Source: Acidobacteriota bacterium
GTDB taxonomy: Bacteria > Acidobacteriota > Vicinamibacteria > Marinacidobacterales > Marinacidobacteraceae
Length of the DNA stretch: 64,000 nt
Direction: 5' to 3'
NCBI GenBank assembly: GCA_009840635.1
Contig: VXNL01000105.1
Coordinates: 1 to 64,000, forward strand
The position numbers and the translations under genes are program-made. A model generated the notes under the pieces. The model was given only the letters and a program-made list of their open reading frames with translations, was not told where the DNA came from and searched no databases. Positions 55,320 to 63,779 of the stretch are shown one piece after another. Position 1 is the stretch's first letter. Every line of letters begins with the position of its first letter.

Positions 55320-55700
55320 ATGGTCGCCGTGCGCAGCGGCCGTCATCAGGGTCTGGCGCTCCTCGCGCTGTCATTGATCAGCCTGGGAGCCGCCGCCCTC
55401 CTCCGGGACCTGGCTCCCGACGTCACCCTCTGCGGAGTCAAGGCCCTCTCCGGAGTGCCCTGCCCCTTCTGCGGCGGGGTCCGCGCCACCGCGGCGCTCG
55501 GGCGAGGGTCACTGGCGGAAGCGCTCGCCTGGAATCCCGCGGTCACCCTGCTCCACGCCGGGATGCTCACGAGCGGAGCCGTGCTGGTCTTCGGCAATAC
55601 GCCGGTCTGGCTCACTCCGGATCGCCAGCGGTTCGTGTTCCGCGCGGTCCTCGTCATCCTGCTGGCCAACTGGTTGTACCTGGTCGCCGTGGGACGCTGA
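55320..55700 (+). CDS. DUF2752 family membrane protein
   Basis: 126 residues with three hydrophobic segments. The family motif is GVPCPFCGGVRATAAL (C48, C51), before a membrane segment with AWNPAVTLLHAG. The family is of unknown function, with the CPxCG motif suggesting metal or redox chemistry at the membrane. The start is clear (GGAGAG before ATG). Divergent from the topoisomerase pair. Confidence 0.82.
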   Translation: MVAVRSGRHQGLALLALSLISLGAAALLRDLAPDVTLCGVKALSGVPCPFCGGVRATAALGRGSLAEALAWNPAVTLLHAGMLTSGAVLVFGNTPVWLTPDRQRFVFRAVLVILLANWLYLVAVGR

Positions 55701-55730
55701 GGGCTCCCGGCCAAATCGGCCGCGCGCCGG

Positions 55731-56135
55731 TCAGGGGACGTCTTCCACATAGACCCGTACCTTGAGCCGCGTGGCGCTCCGCGAGTCGTTGGAACGGATG
55801 GTCAGCCAGCGTTCGAGCACGCCCCGGTAACGCCGGGTCTCCAGGGTCACCCGGAGCGTCCCGGACTCTCCGGGAGGGATCACCGTGCGGTCGGTCACCG
55901 CGGCGGCGCAGGCGCACGCCGACGCGATGCGGCCGATCTCGAGATCCCGGCTTCCGGTGTTCCTCAGCGCGAACTCGTGGACCAGCACTTTCCCGGGCGC
56001 CGCCCGTCCGAAATCCCACTCACCGGGCTCGATCTCGAGCCGCGGGCCGCGCTGGACCGCGTTCCCGGCAGCCCCCGCCAGACTCCCGAACAGGATGGCG
56101 GCGAGAAGGCAATTCGGAAGCAGACGCCGCTTCAA
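55731..56135 (-). CDS. Secreted DUF1573 (Ig-like) protein
   Basis: 134 residues: signal peptide (residues 1-25, LPNCLLAAILFGSLAGAAG) and one DUF1573/ASH-like beta domain with WDFGRAAPGKVLVHEFALR, RIASACACAAAVTD and IPPGESGTLRVTLE. The ACAC cysteines are typical of the family. Periplasmic, function unknown. It follows the preceding small gene by four bases, so it is the last gene of the sigma/STAS operon. Confidence 0.82.
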   Translation of the reverse strand: MKRRLLPNCLLAAILFGSLAGAAGNAVQRGPRLEIEPGEWDFGRAAPGKVLVHEFALRNTGSRDLEIGRIASACACAAAVTDRTVIPPGESGTLRVTLETRRYRGVLERWLTIRSNDSRSATRLKVRVYVEDVP

Positions 56136-56139
56136 CCGA

Positions 56140-56421
56140 TCAATCCTCCTGATCCGGGGTTTCGACCATCCTGAGAAACGCCGCCAGCCGCTCGTTCTCG
56201 TAGCGGACGACGTTCAGGAACAGGCTCTCTATCAGGTAGCTGCGGCGCTCGCCCGCATCCATCTCGTCCACCAGGTGGCTGATCTCGCGGGTCATGGCCT
56301 CGTAAGTGTTGCGGAATTCGCTTCGCACCGAGACCTCCCGGTAGAGCGCCTCCAGAATCGCGAGCAGGTCGCCGTCCAGCTCGACTTCGCGGCCGCCCTG
56401 CATTCGAATGGATCGCATCAT
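56140..56421 (-). CDS. Small helical protein of the sigma/STAS operon
   Basis: 93 residues, almost all predicted helix: ELDGDLLAILEALYREV, RNTYEAMTREISHLVDEM, then YLIESLFLNVVRYENERLAA. No family is recognised. Its ATG overlaps the STAS gene stop (ATGA), so it is coupled to it. Position suggests a partner in the same signalling switch; this is inference only. Confidence 0.7.
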   Translation of the reverse strand: MMRSIRMQGGREVELDGDLLAILEALYREVSVRSEFRNTYEAMTREISHLVDEMDAGERRSYLIESLFLNVVRYENERLAAFLRMVETPDQED

Positions 56422-56777
56422 TCGTTCCCCCCGGCGCTTCCCGCGAGTGCGCGAACCGCGTCCTCCGCCGATCCGTAGATTGGAATGAACTCGTGGGCCC
56501 CGGTCATTCGGAGCATCCTCTCCACGCGGTCCAGGACCCCGGCGAGAGCGATCCGGCCCTGCTTCGCCGAGGCGCGCCGGTAGAGGTCCATGAGGCACCC
56601 GATCGCGGCGGAATCCAGATAGTTCACCGGGGAGAGATCGAAGACCACCGCGGGCCGGTCCTCCTCGAGGTAGGCGCCGACCTGATCCACGAAGGAATCG
56701 AGGGTGGCGTAGACGAGACGTGCGACTTCGACGCGAACCACGACGGCGGCGCCGTCGGTGCGGGTGCTGACCTTCAT
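56418..56777 (-). CDS. STAS-domain anti-sigma factor antagonist-like protein
   Basis: 119 residues, one STAS domain: VVFDLSPVNYLDSAAIGCL with the phosphorylatable serine at residue 56, then GRIALAGVLDRVERMLRMTG. Such proteins bind serine-kinase anti-sigma factors and release sigma. No matching kinase is in the window. The ATG overlaps the stop of the sigma factor gene by four bases. Confidence 0.85.
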   Translation of the reverse strand: MKVSTRTDGAAVVVRVEVARLVYATLDSFVDQVGAYLEEDRPAVVFDLSPVNYLDSAAIGCLMDLYRRASAKQGRIALAGVLDRVERMLRMTGAHEFIPIYGSAEDAVRALAGSAGGNE

Positions 56778-57463
56778 GACATGGATCTCCGCCCGGCGGT
56801 GGAACCGGGTGGCCGGCCGGGGCTGTTCCGGGCGGCGACGAGGAGGCGCTTCAACTCGGCGCGCCCCCGGTGGATGCGGCTCTTGACGGTGCCTTCGGGG
56901 ACGCCGAGACGCTCACAGATTTCCTCGTAGGGCAACTCCTGAAAGAACCGGAGCTGCACGACTTCCCGGAGCTTGGGCGAAAGGCCGTCGAGCGCCCGAA
57001 GGAGGCTGGCCCGCGCCTCGCGCTGCTCCAGCAGGCGGTCCGGGCCGAGCAGCGCGTTTCCCGGCGTCCGCTCGAGCGGGGCTTCCTCGGGGAGGAGCCG
57101 CTGACGCTCGCGGACCTTCGACCGGTAGTGGTCGATGCAGTAGTTGCGGGCGACCGAGTTGAGCCACACGGCGAAGTGCGCCCGCGGATCGAAACGGTCC
57201 AGTTGCCGGTAGACCCGGACGATGATCTCGTGGGTCAGTTCCTCGGCTTCCTGATACTGGCCGGTAAACCGGTACGCCAGGGAGAAGAGTCTCCGACGAT
57301 GCCGGCCGATGAGGTCGGCCCACGCTGTGTCGGGGTCCAGCTCGCCGGCCCGCAGCGCCTGTATGGTCGCGATGTCCTGCGAATTGCGAAGGTCATCCGA
57401 TCCGGGTCCCTCGCTGGAACCGGAGACAACCGGGGTCGGGACGATGGGCGTGAGCTCGGTCAG
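56774..57463 (-). CDS. ECF-type sigma factor, start codon uncertain
   Basis: The reading frame encodes sigma region 2 (WADLIGRHRRRLFSLAYRFT, EELTHEIIVRVYRQLDRFDP, VWLNSVARNYCIDHYRSK) and region 4 (LSPKLREVVQLRFFQELPYE, EICERLGVPEGTVKSRIHRG). This marks an ECF/sigma-24-like factor. No ATG, GTG or TTG lies between the upstream in-frame stop (57553) and region 2; the first GTG (57169) is inside region 2. CTG 57463, seven bases after the preceding gene's stop, is used as a provisional start. A sequencing error or frameshift is the alternative. It overlaps the STAS gene. Confidence 0.72.
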   Translation of the reverse strand: MTELTPIVPTPVVSGSSEGPGSDDLRNSQDIATIQALRAGELDPDTAWADLIGRHRRRLFSLAYRFTGQYQEAEELTHEIIVRVYRQLDRFDPRAHFAVWLNSVARNYCIDHYRSKVRERQRLLPEEAPLERTPGNALLGPDRLLEQREARASLLRALDGLSPKLREVVQLRFFQELPYEEICERLGVPEGTVKSRIHRGRAELKRLLVAARNSPGRPPGSTAGRRSMS

Positions 57464-57470
57464 AGGCTGC

Positions 57471-58292
57471 TCAGGTTTCGGGAACCTCGGGGCGTCCCGC
57501 CGCCACCCAGGCCGTGTACCAGAGGCTCGCGATGTCGCGCGCCGCGTCGGTCATCAACGCCCCGGTCAACCCACCAAGTTCGTTCCACATCCCGTCCATG
57601 TAGAACCGGTCGTAGCCGGCAACGCCGCGGCGCGACATGGAGTCGGTGAAGTTGATGTTGTCCACCCAGATGTGCGCCTTGAGCGGCAGCGACCGGATGA
57701 ACTCGTGCGGCCGGTCGAGATACACGGCGGCCGAATCACGCACCCGCAGCTCGTCGGCGAAGATCTCGATGAGCTGGGTGTCGTAGCGCCGGGCCAGGCC
57801 GTCCTGCTGGGTGGCCTGTCCATCACCATCCGCCGACGTGTTGGGCGGCACCCCGACCTCGCCGACCAGCCAGGCAACGTCGCTGGCGCGCTCCAGCACG
57901 AGATCGAAGTCGGCCTCCTCGAACGCCTCGACCAGGGCGTCGTATGCCTCCAGGAGCCGCCAGAGGGCATCCCCGTTTTCCACGATCTCCTCCTCGGAGA
58001 AGCGCCTGAGCGCCAGCTCTCGCGTGGCGGGCACGTCCCAGAACGGGAACTCGTCGTACCGCTCGAGAAAGAAGTGCGCCGCGTTCCGGCTGCGCGCCGG
58101 GTCGTCGAGCAACTCGTAGAAGGTGTCCTCGCGGTCCTCGAAGAAGTCCTTCAGCGGATCGCGGAGGGAGTCGATGGCCTTCTCACCGATCTCCCGGTGG
58201 CCTTCCGGCCCCCACGAAAGAGCGGGAGCGGTCGAAAGGACCAGGCAGACAAGGGCCGTAAGCGCAAGCGCTCGGCGCCGCGTGGTTTCCAT
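57471..58292 (-). CDS. Secreted protein of the S1/P1 nuclease / phospholipase C fold, degenerate
   Basis: 273 residues: signal peptide (residues 1-26) giving a mature N terminus WGPEGHREIGEKAI, exactly like S1/P1 nucleases, where this tryptophan is a zinc ligand. Further on NAAHFFLERYDEFPFWD keeps a His/Asp set. The usual HxxGDxHQPLH helix, however, appears as DVAWLVGEVGVPPNTSADGD, without the histidines. It may be inactive or bind a different metal. It is directly upstream of the sigma factor. Confidence 0.6.
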   Translation of the reverse strand: METTRRRALALTALVCLVLSTAPALSWGPEGHREIGEKAIDSLRDPLKDFFEDREDTFYELLDDPARSRNAAHFFLERYDEFPFWDVPATRELALRRFSEEEIVENGDALWRLLEAYDALVEAFEEADFDLVLERASDVAWLVGEVGVPPNTSADGDGQATQQDGLARRYDTQLIEIFADELRVRDSAAVYLDRPHEFIRSLPLKAHIWVDNINFTDSMSRRGVAGYDRFYMDGMWNELGGLTGALMTDAARDIASLWYTAWVAAGRPEVPET

Positions 58293-58332
58293 AGCAGTGA
58301 GGGCGACAGTCCCGTGGACGGCCGGACGAATT

Positions 58333-59109
58333 CTAGCGAGAGGTCGCCGCTACGGCGCGGGCCACGGTCAGGACGTCCACCGGCCCGGCGCCCGCCCGGA
58401 TCAGAGCCCGGACCGCTGCCTCGACCGTGCTTCCGGTGGTGAACACGTCGTCCACCAGCAGGAGCGGCCGGCCGACGAGCCGTTCGGGCAGCCGCCCCGC
58501 CCGGAACGCTCCCCGGACGTTGCGGCGGCGGGCGCTCGGGCTGACCAGTGTCTGCGGTGGCCGCGATCGCCGCCGCAACACCCCGCGAACGAGCGGAATC
58601 CCGAACTCGCCGGCGACCGGCCGGGCCAGGAGTTCGGCCTGGTTGAAGCCGCGCCGCCTTCCCCGCCAGAACGGCGCCGGAACCGCAACGACCGCGGCGG
58701 GGAACGCACCCGCCGTACCGGTGTCGTGGTCCCGGGGCGCTCGGCGAAAGGCCGCAATGGCGGGCCGCGCCAGGAATTCGGCGAGGACCTCCCGCCGCCG
58801 GAACTTGAGCTCCAGCAGGGCGCGTTGGAACACGCCCTCGTAGGGGGCGGCAGCCACCGCCATCCGGAAGGGCCGCCGGCGCGCCCGGCATTCGCCACAG
58901 CGGCCCGGCGTCGCGGAGGGCGCGAGGAACAGGCCGCACTTGGGACACGCGGGAACGGCAAGCGGGCGGAGGCAGGCCGCGCACTCGGGGCACGCCGGGC
59001 CGGCCAGCGGATCGGCGAGCGGCCCTTCGCAGAGGCAGCAGCGCTGGGGAAAGACAAGCTGTCCGAGGGCGCGCCGCCACCGCACCGGAAACGGAGGTTG
59101 GGCGGACAC
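58333..59109 (-). CDS. ComF-family phosphoribosyltransferase-like protein
   Basis: 258 residues from the chosen start. N-terminal zinc-ribbon region with CCLCEGPL, CPECAACLRPL, CPKCGLFL and CGECRARR, then PYEGVFQRALLELKFRRR. The C-terminal phosphoribosyltransferase loop is RPLLLVDDVFTTGSTVEAA. ComF proteins help take up or process single-stranded DNA in competent bacteria; the exact reaction is unproven. The start is uncertain (GTG 59109 or GTG 59085). It ends the four-gene minus-strand run with the Sdh1-like, LapAB-like and rsfS genes upstream. Confidence 0.85.
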   Translation of the reverse strand: MSAQPPFPVRWRRALGQLVFPQRCCLCEGPLADPLAGPACPECAACLRPLAVPACPKCGLFLAPSATPGRCGECRARRRPFRMAVAAAPYEGVFQRALLELKFRRREVLAEFLARPAIAAFRRAPRDHDTGTAGAFPAAVVAVPAPFWRGRRRGFNQAELLARPVAGEFGIPLVRGVLRRRSRPPQTLVSPSARRRNVRGAFRAGRLPERLVGRPLLLVDDVFTTGSTVEAAVRALIRAGAGPVDVLTVARAVAATSR

Positions 59110-59144
59110 GCGTCGCGGCGCGGGGCGCCGGGAAGGGCCGAGCC

Positions 59145-59963
59145 CTACAGGATCCGGTAGTCCGTGACCACACCCGTAGCGCAGAGCCGAACGTAAACGT
59201 CCGTGACCATCACCCAGACCAGGCTGGCCCAGGCGAAGCCCATGTGCCGGAGGTTGAACCAGCTCGTGCACTCGTAGGCGCAGCGGCGGAGCGGGCGCCC
59301 CGAGAGCCGGTCGAGAAACCCGCCGGCGAGGTGGCGCAGGGAATGACATCCCAAGGTGTAGCCGGCAAGCAGCACGGCGTTCAGGGCCATCACCACGGTT
59401 CCGACGCCGAGGCCGAAGGAAACCTCACCGGTGACCGGATCGGCGAACCGGGTTGCCCCCCCAACGTAGTAGAGATGCAACCCGATCCAGACCAGCGCGA
59501 TGTAGAGGAAGTAGCGGTGGACGTTCTGCAGGATGAGCGGGAAACTGTTTTCCCCACGGTAGGTGTTCCACGGCTTGCCCACGGTGCAGGAAGCCGGACT
59601 GCCCCAGAACGCCTTGTAGTACGAACCGCGGTAGTAGTAGCAGGTGAGCCGCAGCCCCGCCGGGGCCCAGAACAGGAACACGCCCGGAGCCCAGGGGAGG
59701 AACGCCGGCCAGACGGCCGGTTTGGGTCCGAACCAGGCGTGGGGCGTGTCGCCGAAGAGCACCGGGACGTGGATCGGCGAAACGTAGTTGCCGAACTCGG
59801 CCCCGTGGTGCGTGAACACTGCCCAAGTCGAATAGATGACGAACACGCTGAGGCCAACCAGGACCCCGGTCGGCGTGACCCACCACGGATCGCCGCGTCT
59901 CGTGACGCCGAAGCCCTGCGGCGAGGGAAGAGCGCCGGCGACCTGGGGGAGCGATTCAGGCAC
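59145..59963 (-). CDS. Sdh1-type succinate dehydrogenase membrane anchor-like protein
   Basis: 272 residues with five to six membrane helices. The sequence pattern WWVTPTGVLVGLSVFVIYST, EFGNYVSPIHVP, FWAPAGLRLTCYYYRGSYYK and FPLILQNVHRYFLYIAL matches the ~270-residue membrane subunit of actinobacterial-type Sdh1 complexes, from memory of that family. Histidines in helices (HRYF, H in GLHLYYVGG) could bind haem. No flavoprotein or iron-sulfur subunit lies nearby, which is unusual. The start is five bases after the LapAB-like gene's stop. Confidence 0.55.
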   Translation of the reverse strand: MPESLPQVAGALPSPQGFGVTRRGDPWWVTPTGVLVGLSVFVIYSTWAVFTHHGAEFGNYVSPIHVPVLFGDTPHAWFGPKPAVWPAFLPWAPGVFLFWAPAGLRLTCYYYRGSYYKAFWGSPASCTVGKPWNTYRGENSFPLILQNVHRYFLYIALVWIGLHLYYVGGATRFADPVTGEVSFGLGVGTVVMALNAVLLAGYTLGCHSLRHLAGGFLDRLSGRPLRRCAYECTSWFNLRHMGFAWASLVWVMVTDVYVRLCATGVVTDYRIL

Positions 59964-59969
59964 GGAGGC

Positions 59970-61322
59970 TCAAACCACCGGCGGTGCCTCTCCTACGTCA
60001 CCGACCGGGACCGGCCTGACGGCCTCCACATCGAGCTGCACCGACCCGTAGCTCGCACACTCGGCACAACTGTCGCTCCAGTCCGCCTGCCGGGCGCCGC
60101 ACGCGGAGCAGGAGTACTCGGCGGACAGCGATGGCGCGGCGGAAATCACCTCACGGGCGCGGATCACGGCTTCGGCGAGGTCGCCGCGGCCCTCGAGGAT
60201 GCGGGAGAGACGGGCGCCCAGCGCCGGCGCGGCGGTCCGGGGCAGGTTGGCGAACGTCTTGAGGGCGTCGTCCAGCATGTAGAGACGGTCGTAGAGCTTT
60301 CCCAGGAGGTATTGGCTCTGGGCGGGGTTCTCGGCGGATCCGATCGCCCGCTTCCAGACCGAGATGGCGTCCTCCGGACAGGTCCGGTCCAGGTAGTAGT
60401 CCTGAAGCGCCGAAAGCGGCGCCGTGGCCCCGGTCTGCTCGAAAGCCCTCTGCCAGGTATCGACCGCCGCCCTTTCATTGCCGCCCGCGAGATACGCCTC
60501 CCCGAGACGCACCCAGGCGGGCACCGCCCCCGGATCCTCCTCGAGGATGGCCCGGAACACCCGCGCCGCCTCGGCCGGCTCGCCCTCGTCGAGAAGCTCC
60601 TTGCCGTATCCATGACGGAGCGACAGGGTCCGCTGCTCTTCGGCGGCGCGGGCGGAGGGAGCGACGTGCGACACGAGTTGCTGCTGGACGGAAAGGGCGG
60701 CGCGGTTCTCGCCCGACTCCACCAGGATGTCGCGCAGCCGCGCAAGGGCGGCGGTGGGAGCTTCCGGGTCCTCGGAGATGGTCTTCTCGAGCAGCGCCCG
60801 CGCCTGCTCGCGCTCTCCCGTCGCCTGCCGGGCCTCTGCCAGCGCGTAGGACACCTCGTGGTTTCCACGATCCTCGGCCAGCGCCTGCTCCAGCGCCTCG
60901 GCGGCCTCCTCGGGCCGGCCGAGCCGCATCAGGCACTCGGCCTTCCGGCGGAGCGTCTTGGGATCAGCTCCCGCGTACTCCTGCGCCGCCTCGAAACTCA
61001 GGAGCGCCTGCGGCCACCGGCCGGAGGCCATTTCGTCGAGCCCGTCGAGGTACAGCCGCTCACCTTCCTCGAGGTCCTGGCGACCGCGCCGGAGACGCCG
61101 CTCGCGAACGAGGCGCCGGACCCGGCCGGCGAGGTCGAAAGCCAGGGCGATCGCGGCCCCGAGACCGACGCCGGCGAACATGACCTTCCACAGTTCCACC
61201 CGGATCGGCAGGAAGAAGGGCAGCGTGACGGTCACGAACTGCGCGTTGGACGCAACGACGACCAGAAGCAGCCCCGCCGTCAGCAGGACGGCGGCTACGA
61301 ACAACAGGGTGCGAAGGCCCAT
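59970..61322 (-). CDS. LapA-LapB fusion: membrane TPR protein with C-terminal metal ribbon
   Basis: 450 residues. Two N-terminal membrane helices around SNAQFVTVTLPFFLPIRVEL match the LapA/DUF1049 domain. Residues ~75-395 are tetratricopeptide repeats of LapB (YciM) type (GLDEMASGRWPQALLSFEAA, GRPEEAAEALEQALAEDRG). The C terminus is a rubredoxin-like ribbon with C405, C408, C419 and C422 (YSCSACGARQADWSDSCAEC). In E. coli LapA and LapB are separate neighbouring genes that control lipopolysaccharide synthesis through LpxC turnover. Here they are one chain. Confidence 0.8.
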   Translation of the reverse strand: MGLRTLLFVAAVLLTAGLLLVVVASNAQFVTVTLPFFLPIRVELWKVMFAGVGLGAAIALAFDLAGRVRRLVRERRLRRGRQDLEEGERLYLDGLDEMASGRWPQALLSFEAAQEYAGADPKTLRRKAECLMRLGRPEEAAEALEQALAEDRGNHEVSYALAEARQATGEREQARALLEKTISEDPEAPTAALARLRDILVESGENRAALSVQQQLVSHVAPSARAAEEQRTLSLRHGYGKELLDEGEPAEAARVFRAILEEDPGAVPAWVRLGEAYLAGGNERAAVDTWQRAFEQTGATAPLSALQDYYLDRTCPEDAISVWKRAIGSAENPAQSQYLLGKLYDRLYMLDDALKTFANLPRTAAPALGARLSRILEGRGDLAEAVIRAREVISAAPSLSAEYSCSACGARQADWSDSCAECASYGSVQLDVEAVRPVPVGDVGEAPPVV

Positions 61323-61346
61323 CGGGTTCTTCTCGTCGGTCCGATT

Positions 61347-61745
61347 CTAAGGCGTGCCCGCAGCCCCGGCAGCCTCCGTACCGGGCGGCTCCGGGTACCA
61401 ACGCCCGGCATCGCCCCAGAGCTTCTCGAGCTGATACAGCTCGCGGCTCTCCGGCGAGAAAACATGGACGACGAAGTCCACGTAGTCGGCGAGCACCCAG
61501 CCGGCCGCCGGATACCCCTCGAGGTGGATGGGCTTGCGTCCGACCCGCTCCCGGACGCGGCGTTCCACGGCGTCCACGATGGTGCGGCGGCGGCGCTCGC
61601 TGCTGGCGGTCGCGATCACGAAGAAATCGGTGAACCCGGCGAGACCGCGCAGGTCGAGCACCACGACGTCTTCGGCCTTTTCGAGTTGCGCCACCTCGGC
61701 GGAGAAGCGGGCGCAGGACTCGGCGGCGGCGTTCGGAACGCTCAA
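61347..61745 (-). CDS. rsfS: Ribosomal silencing factor RsfS
   Basis: 132 residues with the DUF143 core: VVVLDLRGLAGFTDFFVIAT, PIHLEGYPAAGWVLADYVDF and VVHVFSPESRELYQLEKLW. RsfS binds L14 on the 50S subunit and blocks subunit joining when nutrients are low. The start is TTG 61745, overlapping the nadD stop (TTGA). Confidence 0.93.
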   Translation of the reverse strand: MSVPNAAAESCARFSAEVAQLEKAEDVVVLDLRGLAGFTDFFVIATASSERRRRTIVDAVERRVRERVGRKPIHLEGYPAAGWVLADYVDFVVHVFSPESRELYQLEKLWGDAGRWYPEPPGTEAAGAAGTP

Positions 61746-62407
61746 CGATAGAAACCCCTTTCGGCGATGCGGGCCGCGACCCGCGGGGGCACGAGGCGAT
61801 AGACGGGCGTCTGCTGCTTCAGGAGTTCTCGAATCCGGTAGGACTTGGGGTCAGGGAGGTCAATGTCCAGGGTGAGGATACGCGGGGGGATCAGCGGTGC
61901 GGACAGATCGTCGGTCACCCGGGCCCGGAATCGGCGCGGGAGTACCGTGACCGCTTCCGCGATCGCGCAGCCGGCCCGGCGATGGACCAGAACCGGATGC
62001 CGGTCCAGGAGCTGCTCGTAGCGGCTCCAGGTATGGATTTCCTGAAAGGCGTCGGAGCCGACCACGAACACCACCGCCGCTCCGCCGGCCGGCCGGTCTC
62101 GCCCCGCCGCCAACCCGTCGAGGGTGTCGATCGTGAACGACGGACCCTCGCGCTCGAGTTCGATGGGACTCGCGAACAGGCGTTCCCGGCCGGCAACGGC
62201 CTCTTCCGCGAGCCCGAGCCTCTCTTCGGCTGATAGGCGCGGTGCCGCCCGGTGCGGAGGAATCCGCGCTGGCACGAGCCATACCGCTTCCACCCCCATC
62301 CGGTCGCGGACGGCCTCGGCGGCGCGCACGTGCCCCCAATGCGGGGGATCGAACGTCCCGCCAAAGACCGCGACCACCCCGGGCCGGCGGACCGCCCCAG
62401 CCGTCAT
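61742..62407 (-). CDS. nadD: Nicotinate-nucleotide adenylyltransferase NadD
   Basis: 221 residues. The nucleotidyltransferase HIGH-type motif is AVFGGTFDPPHWGHVRAAE, and the late motif is DPKSYRIRELL (the usual SSTxIR is KSYRIR here). It joins ATP and nicotinate mononucleotide in NAD synthesis. The start overlaps the obg stop (ATGA). Confidence 0.92.
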   Translation of the reverse strand: MTAGAVRRPGVVAVFGGTFDPPHWGHVRAAEAVRDRMGVEAVWLVPARIPPHRAAPRLSAEERLGLAEEAVAGRERLFASPIELEREGPSFTIDTLDGLAAGRDRPAGGAAVVFVVGSDAFQEIHTWSRYEQLLDRHPVLVHRRAGCAIAEAVTVLPRRFRARVTDDLSAPLIPPRILTLDIDLPDPKSYRIRELLKQQTPVYRLVPPRVAARIAERGFYR

Positions 62408-63420
62408 GCGTCGCTCGGCCCGGCGCTTCCCGCCACCCGGGCGCCGAGTTCGGCGACGAGGGCCGCACAGCCGTCCCCGGTCGCCGCCGAGACCGCGAAG
62501 AAGGGCAGGCCGCCCGCCGCCGCGGCATCGGAAAGCGCTTCGAGACGGGCGTCGTCCGCCAGGATGTCGGTCTTGTTCCCCACCACCATGGCCGGCTTTC
62601 CCGGCAGGTTTCCGCCGTAGAGCGTCACTTCCTGCCGGAGCACCTCGAGATCGGCCACCGGGACACGTTGCGACGACTCCGAGAGGTCCACGAAATAGAC
62701 CAGGAATGCGGTCCGTGACAGGTGCTTCAGGAACCGGGTCCCCAGTCCGGCGCCCTGGCTGGCCCCGGGGATGAGGCCGGGAAGGTCCGCAACCACGAAT
62801 TCGGCGTCGTCGCCGAGCCGTACCAGTCCGAGGTTCGGGGTCAGCGTCGTGAACGGGTAGTCCGCGATGCGGGGCTTCGCGGCGCTCACTCGGGCGATGA
62901 AGGATGACTTGCCGGCATTCGGGAAGCCGACCAGGCCCACGTCCGCGAGGAGCCGCAGTTCGAGCCGGACGGTGCGGGCGACCCCGGACTCCCCGGGCTC
63001 GGTGCGCCGGGGCGCCTGGTTGGTCGGCGTCCGGAAGACCGCGTTCCCCCGGCCGCCGCGGCCGCCGGGCGCCACCGTGAGGGAACTCCCGTCGTCCACG
63101 AGATCCCCGAGCAGCGCGCCGGACTCCTCGTCGTAGGCCGCCGTACCCGCCGGCACCCGCAGCCGCAGGTCCTGCCCCGAGCGGCCCTGCCGGTTGTTCC
63201 CCGACCCGTGCCCGCCCGGTTCCGCGCGGTAACTGGGCCGGTAGCGGTACGCCGCCAGCGTGTGGCGTCCCCGGTCCGCGACCAGCACGACGCTCCCCCC
63301 GCGTCCGCCGTTGCCGCCGTCGGGGCCACCGCGGGGAACGAACTTCTCCCGGCGGAAGCTGAGGGCCCCGTTGCCGCCGCGCCCGCCGGACAGCTTGAGA
63401 ACGACCTCATCAACGAGCAT
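62404..63420 (-). CDS. obg: GTPase Obg (CgtA)
   Basis: 338 residues. The N-terminal glycine-rich Obg fold (1-158) has GGRGGNGALSFRREKFVP and GPDGGNGGRGGSVVLVAD. The G domain has GFPNAGKSSFIARVS, VADLPGLIPGASQGAGLG and NKTDILAD. It is an essential 50S assembly/stringency GTPase. There is no long C-terminal tail. It sits in the rplU-rpmA-obg order common in bacteria. Confidence 0.96.
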   Translation of the reverse strand: MLVDEVVLKLSGGRGGNGALSFRREKFVPRGGPDGGNGGRGGSVVLVADRGRHTLAAYRYRPSYRAEPGGHGSGNNRQGRSGQDLRLRVPAGTAAYDEESGALLGDLVDDGSSLTVAPGGRGGRGNAVFRTPTNQAPRRTEPGESGVARTVRLELRLLADVGLVGFPNAGKSSFIARVSAAKPRIADYPFTTLTPNLGLVRLGDDAEFVVADLPGLIPGASQGAGLGTRFLKHLSRTAFLVYFVDLSESSQRVPVADLEVLRQEVTLYGGNLPGKPAMVVGNKTDILADDARLEALSDAAAAGGLPFFAVSAATGDGCAALVAELGARVAGSAGPSDA

Positions 63421-63479
63421 GACGCAACCGACCGGGAGTGCCGGTCGGGATTCGGCCGCTCGAGATCCGGCCGGGGGAA

Positions 63480-63734
63480 TCAGTCCGCGGCGATCGAGAT
63501 GAACCGGCCCAGCCGCCCGCGGTTCCAGAACTGCACGACCCCGCCCACCTTGGCGAAGAGGGTGTCGTCATTCCCACGCCCCACGTTGACGCCCGGCTTG
63601 AAGCGGGTGCCGCGCTGGCGGACCAGGATGGTCCCGCCCGATACCCGTTCGCCGGCGAAGCGCTTGACGCCGAGCCGCTTCGAATGGCTGTCGCGCCCGT
63701 TCCGGGAGCTTCCCTGACCCTTCTTGTGCGCCAC
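63480..63734 (-). CDS. rpmA: 50S ribosomal protein L27
   Basis: 84 residues: [37 protein letters not shown] and [18 protein letters not shown] match L27 end to end. The N terminus reaches the peptidyl-transferase centre. It starts with MAHKKG, so no N-terminal extension needing cleavage is present. 59 bases upstream of obg. Confidence 0.97.
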   Translation of the reverse strand: MAHKKGQGSSRNGRDSHSKRLGVKRFAGERVSGGTILVRQRGTRFKPGVNVGRGNDDTLFAKVGGVVQFWNRGRLGRFISIAAD

Positions 63735-63779
63735 GTTGACCTCCCGAGTGTTCCAGCCGCTTCTTGTGTCGTGACCGAT

